From Saururus chinensis (lineage: Eukaryota > Streptophyta > Magnoliopsida > Piperales > Saururaceae), in the NCBI GenBank assembly GCA_035235625.1, contig CP141147.1, positions 22,426,756 to 22,490,755 on the forward strand: a stretch of 64,000 nucleotides of DNA, read 5' to 3'. This document shows positions 35,601-47,232 of the stretch, piece by piece (position 1 is the stretch's first letter; each line of letters begins with the position of its first letter). Both the position numbers and the translations under genes were made by a program. The notes under the pieces were generated by a model. That model had not been told where the DNA came from. It did no database searches and saw only the letters and a list, made by a program, of their open reading frames with translations.

Positions 35601-38120
35601 CCGGGTCGGGGGTTAGTTTGGAAAATAGAATTGGAGTAAATAAAATAAAGTAGAAAAATTAAAACCGACTAACCAGGAGCTGTGGACTATGAGTGCGAGA
35701 GTCATAACATTCATCCACACATCCGGAGCTTTAACATTTTGTTGTGTGTAGATCAGAACAAACCTAATTTTATAACTAATTTGGATCGGGCCAACGCTAT
35801 CATATCGTTGGTTGCCTACGTACGTATTTGATACCATCTTTAACGTTATTCTAATACGATCAGATCCGAACGTAGTTCTGCCTAACGACTAATACATGCA
35901 TCAGGCATCACAAAATCATATATGTAAAAATATGTATATCTTTATATCCAAATAATCATTCAGAATTAGACAGAAATCTTATAAATCATCAGAGTCAAAC
36001 AGAAGCTAATAAATCAGTGAAATACACATCTCACATAAGTGAGCAGAACACTAACAAAATCACACATCTCACTCTATCGTAGGGCAGAGCAGAGCACACA
36101 ACAAAGCATATTAGATCATATCAGATCCTAGTAGATTAGATCAGATTTCATCTGACCATACCGATCATATCAGATCAAATCGGAATATATCATATCGCAA
36201 TAGAGCATTTCAGAGTAATTCGGATCACAATAGAATATATCAAAGTAGATTAAATAGGAACATATCGGCATATATCAAATAAGCAAATTATATATCTTAA
36301 TTAGTATATTACTAATTAAGATGTGCATTTATATAAATTATATTAAATTAGAAGGTCAGAAAAGTGTACTTTCTTGAAGTTCCGGAAGTGGCAATGTTCG
36401 GAGTTGCTTGTTTCCTTAGGGCATCCTCCCTTTCTGATCCGGAGACGGCGGGCATAACCTCCTCTAACTCTGGAATACTTTTCACTTTTTGTGCCTGTAA
36501 GCTATGGACAGAACCTCCCCTTACCTTGAGACACTACCCTTTCTGCGCCCGTAGGCGGCGGACAAAACCTCCTCTTGCCCGGAGACACTTTACCCTTTTC
36601 TGCGCCCGTATGCGGCAGACAGAATCTCCCCTTGCCCAGAGACACTTTACCCTTTTCCGCGCACGTCGGCGGTGGATAGAACCTCCCTTTGCCCCGGGAC
36701 TTTTCCCCTATATAGGGTTGCTAACTCGAAGAATGGACGCTTCCATTGCGTAGAACACCCTTGAATTAGCTAAGAACGTTTTTTGAACGGAAGAAAACAG
36801 ACTCAGAATGACTCCAGAAACTCTTCTGAAAGAATGAATGGAAATGAGAATTTATAAGAAAATGGCGTGCGAGCATACGAAGGAAGGTAGAATACGCACG
36901 CTTGCGCCATGTGGCACGCTTTGATTGGACCGCTGAAGTGGTCGGTGTGCCAAATGCATGCGTCATGTGCGTGTGACAGTGCTACGCGCAGTGCATGCGG
37001 CCACGCCGCATGTTTGATGCATGACGCTCACATATCGCATGGACGGCCGCGATGACATGGCTCAGCGGCTCAGCTTCGGCTCGGCTAACTGACGTCAGCT
37101 ATTTTGTTCTTTCTTTATTATTTTAGTAATATTTCAACTAAATACAATTTCAACTTCAAAACGTGATAACTTCTTATCCTAGTGTCAGAATCGTGCGTTC
37201 TTCATACCGATGAACTCGTATTAACGAGCCCTTAAAAGCTAGACCCCACATGGGTAGGTTATCTTGCAGTTTGAAAGTAGGTCCTATCCATGTGGCAAGC
37301 TTCCCGAGGTCATAACTTTTGTTATCGGCCTCCAATTCTCCTGTTTTTTGATTCGTTATACTCATTACTTCGAGCTCTAACCAAATACGAGAGTTTTATC
37401 CCTTAAAACTCCTTAAAATTTAACTAAAATTATATAATTACTCCTAACCCTCTTAGGTTAAGCTAACCGGAACACTGGGTGCCACAAATATATTATAGAT
37501 AGTATGACATGCAGGTGGCATGAGTCTATACTTATTTAATGTAAATTATGACATGATGCACAGGTGGCACTGGTTTATGTAATAATTTCATGATGAATGA
37601 GTATAATGATTATGTGATAAATGTTATGTTGATTATTTTTGTGTTGTCATTATGAATTTATTTTCCATATCAAAACCCTTAATGAGCTTTCACTCACCCC
37701 ACTGCATGTCGTGCCATGGAGGTTGTTCAGATGAGCTCTATGTGGAGCATGTGGTTGGTGACGATCATTAAGGGGGATTCATAGAGATGTTGGGTTTTAT
37801 GATAGCCTTGTTTATATTATGTTGAGATTATACTTTAGACTCTACTTCACATTTTCTATTTAGTCATTGTTGGCTTAGACTCTTGTTAACCATTGTTGGC
37901 TTAGACTCTTATTTTAGTCGTGTGTGGACTTATTTATGACTAAGTATGTAGGTATAAGTGGACTAATATTTTTATTAGTAGTCATTTCCTTACTCATTTT
38001 ACTTTTTTACAAAGGATGGGTTAAGTCTTCCGCAATTCAACTATACTTTGTCATACTGCGTGCTGCTTCCTCCTTGGACTGGGTTCGGCTTGGGGGTGGT
38101 GTGTGCCGGGGCATGATACA
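32690..38120 (+). repeat. LTR-type repeat, family B, interrupted by a family A LTR
   Basis: The interval shares an ordered set of landmarks with 54283-57433: an AT-rich first third, then CGATCGAACGGCCTG (33797-33811 here), a pattern 'TGGACCCT(A/G)AGAATCC' (34744 here), repeated blocks with TAGGAATTTGGACTTTCC (34814, 34875), tandem units of about 50 bp (35390-35560), GGGTTAAGTCTTCCGC near the end (38018) and a terminal CCGGGGCATGATACA. Without the nested A copy it is about 3.5 kb. No gag or pol coding sequence exists inside, so it is probably a solo LTR or a non-autonomous element. The left end is approximate. Confidence 0.6.
35573..37486 (+). mobile_element. Solo LTR of family A, inserted in family B
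   Basis: It begins TGTAACACCTCGATCC and ends GGGTGCCACA. It is flanked by GATAT (35568-35572) and AATAT (37487-37491), a 5-bp target duplication with one change. Removing the insert restores a tandem-repeat unit of the surrounding family B sequence (TGTTGATGAGATAT followed by ATTATAGATAGTATG, compare TGTTGATGAAATATGTTATATACAGCATG at 35508), so both boundaries are independently supported. Homologous in order to 51854-53959. It contains about four copies of a unit of roughly 57 bp coding spurious C/R/P-rich sequence (36480-36690). No internal coding region, hence a solo LTR. Confidence 0.8.
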
Positions 38121-38325
38121 AGGCATGCCCGTAGTTGTTCATTTACAAGTGGCGATCATGTGTTTGTCCATTTGTATATGTCCGTGATAGACATGAACAA
38201 ATACAAACAGAAATGATGTCAAAATTTGACGTTGGCCACTTAATTCTCAAACCAAAGTTAGGTGATAAAAATTTGATAAAAAAATAAGTTATAATAACAC
38301 TAACATGGTCTTATTAGAAAAATAA

Positions 38326-38673
38326 ATCTATATCTAATACTATTATTCAAGTGAAAAGGGGGGTGGAGACTTTTTCCCTTTTAGAGAAACGCTAATTAAT
38401 TTAGAATTCAAGAGACCAAAAATTTTACAATAATTTCTCCGGTAAGTATAACCTTGTCGAGATTTTTGTCATGTAATGCCTATATTGCCCTTTTAAAGAA
38501 ACTCTTAAATAATTTAGAATTCAAGAGACCTAAAATAGTACAATGATTTATCCTATAAGTATAATTTTGTAGCCACATAAAAAATATGAATTTCATAGTT
38601 TTATTGGTTTAAAACTTATTAAAGTAAGAAGGGAGATAGAGATTTTGTCATAGAAATCCTAAATTACTCACAA
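38326..38673 (+). mobile_element. Helitron 5' part, truncated by a second Helitron
   Basis: It starts A|TCTATATCTAATACTATTATTC, a variant of the TC-starting 5' end seen at 38674 and 61540. The body carries the family words TTTAGAATTCAAGAGAC and AAAACTTATTAAAGT. It has no 3' hairpin of its own, as the next Helitron 5' end follows immediately. Confidence 0.6.
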
Positions 38674-38880
38674 TCTATACTATTATTAAAGTAAAAAGGA
38701 GCTAATATTTTTGTCATAAAAGTCCTAAAGTACCCCAAATACACCAAAAAAATTATTTATAAACTCATATTTATGAATTGGGTAAGATAATTAAACTTGA
38801 AGCTCAATTTGCATATGATAATATAAGACTCTAAATCAATGGAGTGTAATACGTGCAATATGCACATACAATTCTTCTTA
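38674..38880 (+). mobile_element. Short non-autonomous Helitron
   Basis: 5' end A|TCTATACTATTATTAAAG; 3' end with hairpin GTGCA-ATA-TGCAC at 38853-38865 followed 11 nt later by CTTA and then T. The terminal CTTA departs from CTRR by one base, which may be a mutation of the CTAA seen in sister copies. About 207 bp, no coding. Confidence 0.65.
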
Positions 38881-40348
38881 TAAATAATAATGTTATGGAA
38901 GACATGTGACAATATGAAATGTATTTTTCACCATCTTTTTATGAAAACTTACTATGTGACGTAGGCTAACAAACTATCAATAATTAAAATTAACGATAAA
39001 AAATATATAGTTTGCGGATGTAAAAGACTGCAATCATGAATAACCCTTGTCTTTAGTTGTATGCATTAGCATCTAAGACAAAAGTATTTTATTTAGATGC
39101 AAATGGACACAGACACTGACAAACAACTGATAAATGGACACCCTTTACACCCTTAGTGGGGATAGATGAGAGGGAAAGGGGGGGGGCAAAGTGGCATGAG
39201 AGAGGGGGGAGCTGGATGGGAGGAGAGGAAAAGGGGGGAAGCCTGGTGGGAGGAGAGAGAAAGGGAGAAAGAGTTGGGTGAGTGGAGAGAGAAAGAAAGA
39301 AAGGGAGTGGAGAGAGGTGGGTTCCACACCTATCTCATATAATTTCTAATTAACTCCTATTACCCCAAATTAATTAAAATTAAGGCTAGGTGTTTTATTG
39401 GGCTTTTAATTGGGGTTCTACTAATAATTGAACGAGCTCAATTTAACTGAAAATATGGGTAGAGGCAAAGATGGAAGTTACAGTGGAGGAAGAGGAGGAT
39501 GAGGTTGAGCGGGGTTAGGAGGCAGAGGCGTGGCAGGGATGATTCAAAGGGTCGATGAAGATAGGAAATAACCCAAATGTCACCCCGTTCTTTTTCCACT
39601 TTATCTTCATCAACCACATGTGTGGAGGTTTTCACGTAAGTAGTGTCATTTCTAGAAATAGCCAAAACTTATCGACATTTCTAGAATTTGCACAAGTCCA
39701 AAGCTATTTCTAAAAGATGTTCTAAGTTTAACATAAAATGCTACCGTGATCTCCAACTAAGGTTGGCAAGAAAGGGGCAACTGGTTTTGACTCACAGTAA
39801 CAAGGCATCGATTGATCTATATCGATTGGTCTTTCGAATCATTCCCGTAGAAGATCTGGGAGTCAGATGATACATGCAAATTAAAGACAGGTAGTTTTAT
39901 TCAACTAGAACTAGAGTAGTGCTAGGACGTACCACTGGCAGGTAGCGATCAATGGAGTAACCCGTGTAGACCATTAATGTGTTCATGATGATAGGTGTCA
40001 CTGGTCTAAGCATTTTTCATTAACTTGAATGTTAGTTGCATTGGATTATGGAATTCAATTTTCAAGGGTTAGCCGTTTTGTATCTAAATTGTTGCATTTA
40101 AAAATTATGATTTTATACTTGCATTAGAATTTTACATTTGAGAACCCTAATTTTAATATTCTAGGTTTTTAAATCACAATTTTAAAATACATGAGCTTAG
40201 AGCTCTGAAGGCTGGAGCGGAGGAGGCTAAGTGCACTCCAACAGTGGCAATGGTTCAGTGGACCCTAGTGATGAGTGGTGGACTCCAACAACGGTTTGGG
40301 AGGACTAAGTAGTAAGGCAAACTCTAGTGGGGGCAGGCTCTGGTGAGC
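38881..40348. other. Non-coding sequence with a purine-rich tract
   Basis: 39166-39323 is a G/A-rich strand (AGAGAGAAAGGGAGAAAGAG) giving spurious S/P/L-rich antisense frames. No gene or bounded element was recognised elsewhere in the interval. Confidence 0.4.
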
Positions 40349-40486
40349 GGAAGCATTTTTTATGCTCCCTCTTCAATATGAGCTGAGCGTGCACTAGCGT
40401 GTACGCCACCGATCTTGAGATCCGATGGCTCCCAGGTATTCTTTACACTCGGTTCACTGTTAGAGTAGAACATAGAAAACGCTTCC
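40349..40486. mobile_element. Mutator-like MITE, copy 1
   Basis: The left end GGAAGCATTTTTTATG pairs with the right end, whose reverse complement is GGAAGCGTTTTCTATG (14 of 16). Flanking nonamers CTGGTGAGC and CTAATGAGA agree at 6 of 9 positions. A sister copy at 42226-42414 has the same ends and a much better 9-bp duplication, which points to the Mutator superfamily. The interior of both shares GTGCACTAG(C/T)GT and GATGGCTC or GAATGGCTC words. Confidence 0.65.
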
Positions 40487-41810
40487 CTAATGAGACAAGA
40501 GGCGGTTTGGGGAAGGAGGAGATAAAAAATGGGATAGTGAGTGAGATGAGAGGTTTATTTGCATTTCCAATTCTGAGTTGAGGGTCTAAATTAAAAATAC
40601 ATGGTTAAAACTTTTTTAATTGTAAGCTTGCATTTTGAGGTCGGTGATTATAAAACTAGTGACATATTGGTCTATGAAATAAGGCTACAATCTGAAATAT
40701 GCCCTCCAAATCCTAAATGACTAACACCACTTTATGAAATCCATGAATTGTATTTCAAAATCTTGAACAACTTACCCGTTGGAATTTTAATTCACAATTG
40801 AATTTCAATATGCAAATATCACAACAGGGAGAATTAAAAAATCTATGAAATAATTTTCCAAGTATGAAAATTGATAGGTCTGATTTGAGTGGAAGTTGCA
40901 TTGGATTTTGTAGTTCAATATAAAATTTTACTCCCTCCATCCTTGATTGTTTGAATTTAAAAATAATTTATCTTATTTTGATAGTCCTGTTTAACCTAAA
41001 ATTATGTGAGAGAGCAATTCCAAGCTTCTTATTTAAAAAAATATATTATACACAACATATTTAGAAGAACATTTATTACCTTGGGTTTTTTAAAAAAGAA
41101 ATTTATAAAATTACAAAAAATTACACCACTACAAACTACATGTAACACCTTTCATGATTAGATGTGGCTAGCCGTGCATGATAAGAGAGAAGGGAAAAAT
41201 GCACAACCAGTCATATCGGGATTCAGGACATTTTCACGGGGCAAAGAGGGTAATTTGCAATTGGTCAAAATGTAAATATGAGCTAATTTGTTAATCCTTG
41301 GCTCGAGAAGCAACTCTTAGGAGACAATAACACCTGGAAGGCTTTGTTTTTTTCCTCGTAGCTTGAATGAGTTTATATGCACCCAATAATCATTTTAGTA
41401 ACATGTTTTCCTCATAAATTCAAGAGGGGTATAGGGAATATTGGGGTAATGAGGCAATTACTGAGGTGCAGATAAGCCCATTCTATAATTTAATTTTTTA
41501 CCAAAGAACAAACTTTTCTTTCCTCAAAATTACTCCTAGCAAGTCGATCTCACATTCCAAAGTTTGTAATGACTTGTGGGCACTTCTTACTAGATGTTCC
41601 TAAGACGGAAATACCGCACAAACATGTAAAATTCCTTACTACACTGATTTTTGCTGCCCACAGTTACTCTGAAATTCGCTAATCGATAGTGCTGGTGAGA
41701 AAATTCTACCAGTTGTTTGATTTAGCAGCCAAATGAATCAAAACCTAGACCTAGAGAATACGTCTAATAGTCAGTCATTGAAGGTCAAAGAAAATTACTG
41801 GATGGAGAAA
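40487..41810. other. Spacer downstream of the DUF674 gene
   Basis: At 40932 there is a CTCCCTCCATCC word, the usual terminus of a Stowaway MITE, but no matching second end was found. Sequence near 41600-41810 should hold the 3' untranslated region of the minus-strand DUF674 gene. Nothing else was recognised. Confidence 0.4.
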
Positions 41811-44800
41811 TTAATCAAAGTCCTTCTTCAGTAGGAAGTATATGATATCAGCCCAGCATCTGTGCCATGGAGTACGGATCTTCTTAGTCAGCTTGCTTGG
41901 AATAGGTGGTGAATCAATGTACTCGTCAACTTTCTTAGCCTTTGCTGCAGCTGAAAGCCCAAGACACAATGGTTAAAAATAATTAGGTTATACAGTAACA
42001 ACTAGGAATCTACCTATCAGCTATGATATGGAGATTTGGCTTTAACATGGAAATTAAGACGGTTGTAGAAGATTTGATCCATGACCCTAATCCATAAGTT
42101 GCTGCTAAAATCTTTTGTAGTCAGCTGCATTTGTAAACTTGAGTCTCCGGTTTTTATAGATGCATAATTCACTGACATGTATGTCTGAGGTTTCAAATGA
42201 TTAAATAAGTAAGGATCTCAATACTGGAAGCATTTTTAATGCTCCCCACTTACTGAAGGCTTAGTATAAGGAACTCATGAGATATTTAAGATTGACGGCA
42301 TATATATTAGATGCTTGTGTGCACTAGTGTTTGTTGTCGATTTCATAGATGAATGGCTCTCATAAGTTCTATACACTGGGTGCATTGTTAATAGAACGCA
42401 TAGAAAATGTTTCCCTCAAGACTACTATCCAACCCTAATTTAAATATAACTTTTTGTAGAACTTGTTCACCATTATAATTAATTAGGAGTTTTGTTACTA
42501 GAATTTATTGTGATTAATTCTAAGATTGCTACCAAGCTGAGGCAACTCTTGAGCTCGAGTAAATCTCAGGCATGAGTGAGCCCGACTCCGTTCAGCTCGT
42601 TTTCTACTTTTATTAAATATATTTTAAAAACAAATATAAAAAAGGGGAGCATAGTTTGCACCTAAAAACTACATTACTGAGTAACATAATTTACATTACT
42701 TAGTGATGGAGTACGTTACTTTGCAATGAAGTGTTTGTTACCAAGTAAAGTCGATCATATTCCACTTAGTGTCCGTGTAAGTGCTCTCTAATGCAAAAAA
42801 ATATATACTCCATCCATCTCATATTAAATGTTTTATTTAATTTTTTTTAAAATAAATTAAAATTAATTTATATAAAAAATAAAAATTTTGAATTAGATTC
42901 AATATGACCTTCCTCATGCTAGTCTAGTTCACATTAGACCACGTGGAAGGGCAAGATGTTACCAGGTGTTCAGGGATCACAAGTTGACTAAATGGAGCCA
43001 ATACGATATAACTATAATCTTTTGAGCAACACAGCATATTTGCATAAATACCATGCATACCTGTTTTACTAGTCCAAGAAACGAAGTGGCTAAGAGGTGA
43101 TTCTGAAAACAAACAAGCTTTCAGCATCACAAGCGCCTGCAATCAAATCAATTTAAGTGAATATGCAAGAAAAGCCAAAACAGAAGAAAAAGGTCAGCTG
43201 TCTAATTACTCCAAAGTATACAATGACAATTCCTAATCTCACAAATGCATTATGCAATCGTCCTTTTCATATCCATCTAAATGGGCAGTGATATAATTTC
43301 GATTCATCTGTCCTCCGAAATTGACTTCACAATAAGGTCCTTATTATTAATAACGGCTAACTAACTAGGGGTTGATTTAACTAGTATGCCAAATATCTGA
43401 GATTACATTATTTAGGCTCATGGGCCATGACACCGGTCATCAATTTGTTATTTGGTCCAATATATTTACGAATACCGCCCCCCTCCTTTCTATTATTGTG
43501 GTAGTACTCACTCCGTCTTATGTTAATAGTTATATTTAAAATAATAATAATTTTTATTAAATAATCAAGAAAAAATAAATTTATAATATTTTTTTAAAAT
43601 ACCTCACTATTTAAATAAAATAAAATAAATTTTTTAATATAAAAGACGGACAGAGTATTATATCAAATGCCTGGGCTCACACTTCCACGCATAAGACCGG
43701 GCTCATGTTTACTTTTTCATTACGTTAATTTGTTTAGAATATTTTTTTTGGTACATGAAATAATATCAAATGTGCATGTGAATTAGTAAATTTACCTCCT
43801 GACCTCCAACGCTTATGACCTGCTCCTTTATGTCATTAATGGGCACATTCATCTTGCCAAGGAGATTAATGCAGGCAACTGGTGCCAGCATTTGAATGCC
43901 AAATTCATCGGTCACCACGTAGGTCACAGACTCTTTCACATAGCCTCCACCTTGCTTTGTTTCCCCATATGAGTACTTGGGGTTCACCAGCTGCAACTTT
44001 ATGCGCTCAAGGCCGTGTGAGCACGTCCCAGCAAGAGGAGCTGAACAGTCTTCAAAGCACGTAGAACACTTGCTTATGCTGGTTTCAAACGGCTCTTCCT
44101 CAAGAGGAATCACTTGATTGCTGATGCTGAAGTGTGTAGCAAGCTTCGGGCTGAGTACTCTGGCCTTGCATGCTTCAGACTTGAAATGGCCATGCATGTA
44201 CAGATCTCCAATACTGCCATACACGTTGTCTATACAGCCGATGGAAGATCGCCCATTAAAGAGACCGATGATGAGGCCTAGAGGGAGTGTGAGGAAGCTG
44301 AAGAGCAAGTCTAGGAAGTCTTCTCCTGACTCTGCGTACAACACTTTGTTGCTGCATTTGCTAAGGAACACTGTGAGGCAAATCTTGTTAGTGAAACTCG
44401 TGGTGGGATCGAAAATCTCTTCATTGAGAGGCATGCTGGCCAGATTAGGCTCTGGTGCTTGCATGCTTGTGTCACTCTTCAGCAGGAAGACATTGGTTAA
44501 TGGCGTCTTGGACCGCAAAGAATGCTTCAGCAGTTGCATAACCTGTGAAGGGATTGACAAATTAGACTAGTAATCTTATGATCTGCACATATCATATACT
44601 GAACCGGGTTCAAAAGTAGGGCACTTAGTTCTACCATATTTAAATCAAAATTAAGAATTAGGGTAGAACCAAACAACCCAAATTGATAACATTTTTGAAA
44701 CCCTAATCAACAGAAGTTGGAAAACTTGTTTCAAAATCATGAAACTATATGTCATATAAATGTTGACAGATATTTGATCCTTTTTTTATACCTTAAAAAA

Positions 44801-45535
44801 CTAAATAAAAATTGGTATAGAATCCAATTCCGAAAGAGGACTAGTTCTTGGTTCTCGAATGGTTCAAAACCCTAGAATTGGAAAAACACTGCATAGCACG
44901 GTCATGCTAAGATTTACGCCTAGTCTTACCTCTGGCTTGGTCACAGTCACAGTCCTCTCCTCCAAAGTGGCATGATCTGAGAGGCCATAGTCCTTAAGCA
45001 GTGACAACACAGTGCTAGTAGAGGCAACTGGCATGACACACAGATCATCAGTTATCAAAAACATGCCACCACTCTTCACAAAGGCCGTCAGTTCCAGCCT
45101 CAAATTCCTCCTCATAGTCTCCCTCTCCATCACTTGGTTGCACCCACATATGGTGTTAGCATAGTTGCTGATCAAACAGTGGACCCCGGTGCTACACTCC
45201 CATGTGGGGCAGATGAAGTCGAAAACCCTAGTTTCATCAATCTTCAACACCAAGTTCCTTACATAGGACTCCGACGAGTTCCTCGGCCGGAGGAGCATCT
45301 CCTTGCATGCCGCCGTCCTCATGTGGCACTCGTCGAGGCCCTCGATGGCTTCGTACAATCTGTCCATGCTCCCGAGCTTCGTCTCCTTGTCGGCGAGGCG
45401 AACGACCGAGCCCATTGGCATCGTCAAGAAGCTGAGGAGGAGGTCGACGAACTCGCTGCCGGATTCGGCGAAGACGACCCGGTTGCTGGCCTTGTCGACC
45501 ATGAGCTTCAAGGTGACCTGTAGCTGGGCAGCCAT
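41811..45535 (-). CDS. DUF674 family protein, four exons
   Basis: A plant-specific protein of unknown function. Exons on the minus strand: 45535-44930, 44542-43796, 43136-43061 and 41950-41811 (TAA at 41813-41811). All introns are GT-AG with consistent phases; the joined frame is 1569 nt, 522 residues, the normal size for the family. Two homologous halves are visible. Residues about 7-50 (LKLMVDKASNRVVFAES...DLLLSFLTMPMGSVVRL) and about 255-300 (LTVFLSKCSNKVLYAES...DLLFSFLTLPLGLIIGL) are the two DUF674 repeat starts. Each half ends with a similar block (LITDDLCVMPVAST; YVVTDEFGIQMLAP). Each has Cys-rich centres (CPTWECSTGVHC; CSTCFEDC). There is no signal peptide; the C-terminus is basic then hydrophobic (KLTKKIRTPWHRCWADIIYFLLKK). 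The start is the first Met and gives MAAQLQVTLKLMVDK, typical of the family. Introns 2 and 3 hold MITEs. No biochemical role can be inferred. Confidence 0.95.
42226..42414. mobile_element. Mutator-like MITE in DUF674 intron 3
   Basis: Ends are GGAAGCATTTTTAATG and, reversed, GGAAACATTTTCTATG. The flanks CTCAATACT (42217-42225) and CTCAAGACT (42415-42423) are a 9-bp target duplication with one change, the Mutator-superfamily signature. 189 bp, no coding. Related to 40349-40486. Confidence 0.8.
43507..43655. mobile_element. Stowaway (Tc1/mariner) MITE in DUF674 intron 2
   Basis: The left end CTCACTCCGTCTTATGTTAA and the reversed right end CTCTGTCCGTCTTTTATATT are Stowaway-like (consensus CTCCCTCCGT). 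TA dinucleotides flank both sides (43505-43506 and 43656-43657). 149 bp and very AT-rich. A one-ended relative starts at about 42806 in intron 3. Confidence 0.8.
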
Positions 45536-47039
45536 GGCTGGCTACACCAGAGTAATTGCCCTGTGGTCGCAGTGCTTCTCCGTGGTCAATTGAGCAATGT
45601 ATTGCACTATGGTCACAGTGTTAGCGATATATTTACTCTTGACTACAGCCGGATTTCTTGCAATTGAATTCCTATTGGCACAACCTTAAAGATACACTAC
45701 CCATCCATGAGAGGGCATTGTTGTCCTCTCAAGTGCAATTGTACAGGCCTAGAAGAGTCCAAGTGCTGATGTACAATATGGAAGGGATGTGAGTATTGAA
45801 TCTAAACCATGTGGCCGGGCTTAACTGCTGATAGGCTTGAACGGATATTTTGGACCGAATCATGCGGCTTTTGATTAGTTATTATGTTCCTAATTAGGTT
45901 AACAAACTTGAGTGTAATCATCCTCTATTTGCATATTAAGAGGTTGAAAACGAGTTTTGAATGGTAAAAATAGATTAACCAGTAAGTAAGAATTAGATAC
46001 TGCAGATTCAGTATCCCGATTTTGTTGCAGCTGCCTTGAGTAATTTATATGGGCCGATAAAGCTTGTAGCATTTTTTAGGGCTTGCCATAGAGTGTTAAA
46101 AAAAAATTGAAGTCAGAGTTTTAGAAGTTTTGATAATTACGAAATTAATTTGAAATGTCATATCCTGAAATGTACAAAAGGAAAATATTTGTACTTTAAT
46201 CAAGGAAATGAGTTAAATTGATATGAATAAAATGATTTTGACTTATTATGGAAAAATTCTTGTTTACTCTCTTGACTACAGTCAAATAGTACCAGCCAAG
46301 CCCGGCTGGGTTGGGCTCCACAGTCAATTTGCTCCATAGGTTAGGTAGACGTCTTAAGGCAACTGGAATAATGATGAGTATAAAGATGTACCATATGTAT
46401 TTAAAGTATGTATTTAAATGAATTTATTTTCGCTGTACTGATAAATAGAGAAAGGAACACACTTTTTTTAGGGGGAACAACATATGCATACATGAAATTC
46501 ATTAATTAGACGTAATTAGTAATGAATTTTATTATTAAATACAATATTTAATGGATAAAAGATAAAAATAGCCCTTACTACAATAAAAATTAGACAAAAT
46601 ATAAAAATAAAAGCTAGAGCTCTACCATTACTATTGCCACCAGCTGGAGCTCTAGCTCTGCTGCCGCCTTAGAGCAGTGCCACCTAAGCTCCAGTATGCT
46701 TTCGGACTTTGGTTGTTGTCACTCTCTAGAGCCCCACCAGCCATCGCCCCCAAAATTGCCATTGCTTGAGCTTTGGCATGATGTTGGAATTTAGCCGTTG
46801 TCATCACCACCTCTCTCGACTCATTTGATTAAGGATTGCGAAATGCGTGTGTCTCACGTGAGAATGAGAATGTCAAGCATCCGATTTTGCTTAGTCATGG
46901 ATTCAATTTGCGATGCCATGAATGCCATCAAGATCTTCAAAGTACCAGAGACAACAAAGTCATACTGAAGTTGTTCATCCAAAGAATACTAATGAAAGGA
47001 GTGCACTAATGGTGGCGAAACACAACAGTCCGTGAAGAC
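45536..47039. other. Region upstream of DUF674, non-coding
   Basis: This should contain the DUF674 promoter, but I could not pick a TATA box with confidence. The distal part (46280-46800) has short GC-richer stretches (GAGCTCTAGCTC, CCACCAGC) without a frame. No repeat was bounded. Confidence 0.4.
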
Positions 47040-47052
47040 ATCCTCCATGAAT

Positions 47053-47219
47053 GGAAAATGATATCCATATCCCATTTTCTCTACAGCATAAGCCTTACAC
47101 CACCTATAATTAGATAGGGAAGTTGGGTCCCACCAGATAAAATAAGATTCGCTTTGCTTTATCTAATCATAAGTGGTGTAAAACCTATGAGTGTAAGAAG
47201 TGAGAATAAGAATATTACT
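47053..47219. mobile_element. Hairpin-forming MITE with long direct flanks
   Basis: Flanked by ATCCTCCATGAAT at 47040-47052 and again at 47220-47232 (13 of 13). Inside, 47088-47116 pairs with 47160-47188 over 29 nt with about five mismatches. Pairing continues more weakly to the outer ends. No coding. The long duplication suggests a Mutator-like origin (9-11 bp duplications are usual), with a few bases of chance identity or terminal repeat. Confidence 0.65.
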
Positions 47220-47232
47220 ATCCTCCATGAAT

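Noticed and set aside
36364..36753. 129-residue Cys/Arg-rich plus-strand frame
   Set aside because: It is built from a ~57-bp tandem unit of the family A LTR; no homologous domain, and the other A copy breaks the frame.
40929..41030. Complete Stowaway MITE starting CTCCCTCCATCC
   Set aside because: No matching inverted end followed by TA could be found downstream.
43882..44570. Plus-strand frames of 60 and 150 residues
   Set aside because: Antisense shadows of DUF674 exon 2.
45134..45593. Plus-strand frames of 129 and 96 residues
   Set aside because: They are antisense shadows of DUF674 exon 1, which is GC-rich and stop-poor.
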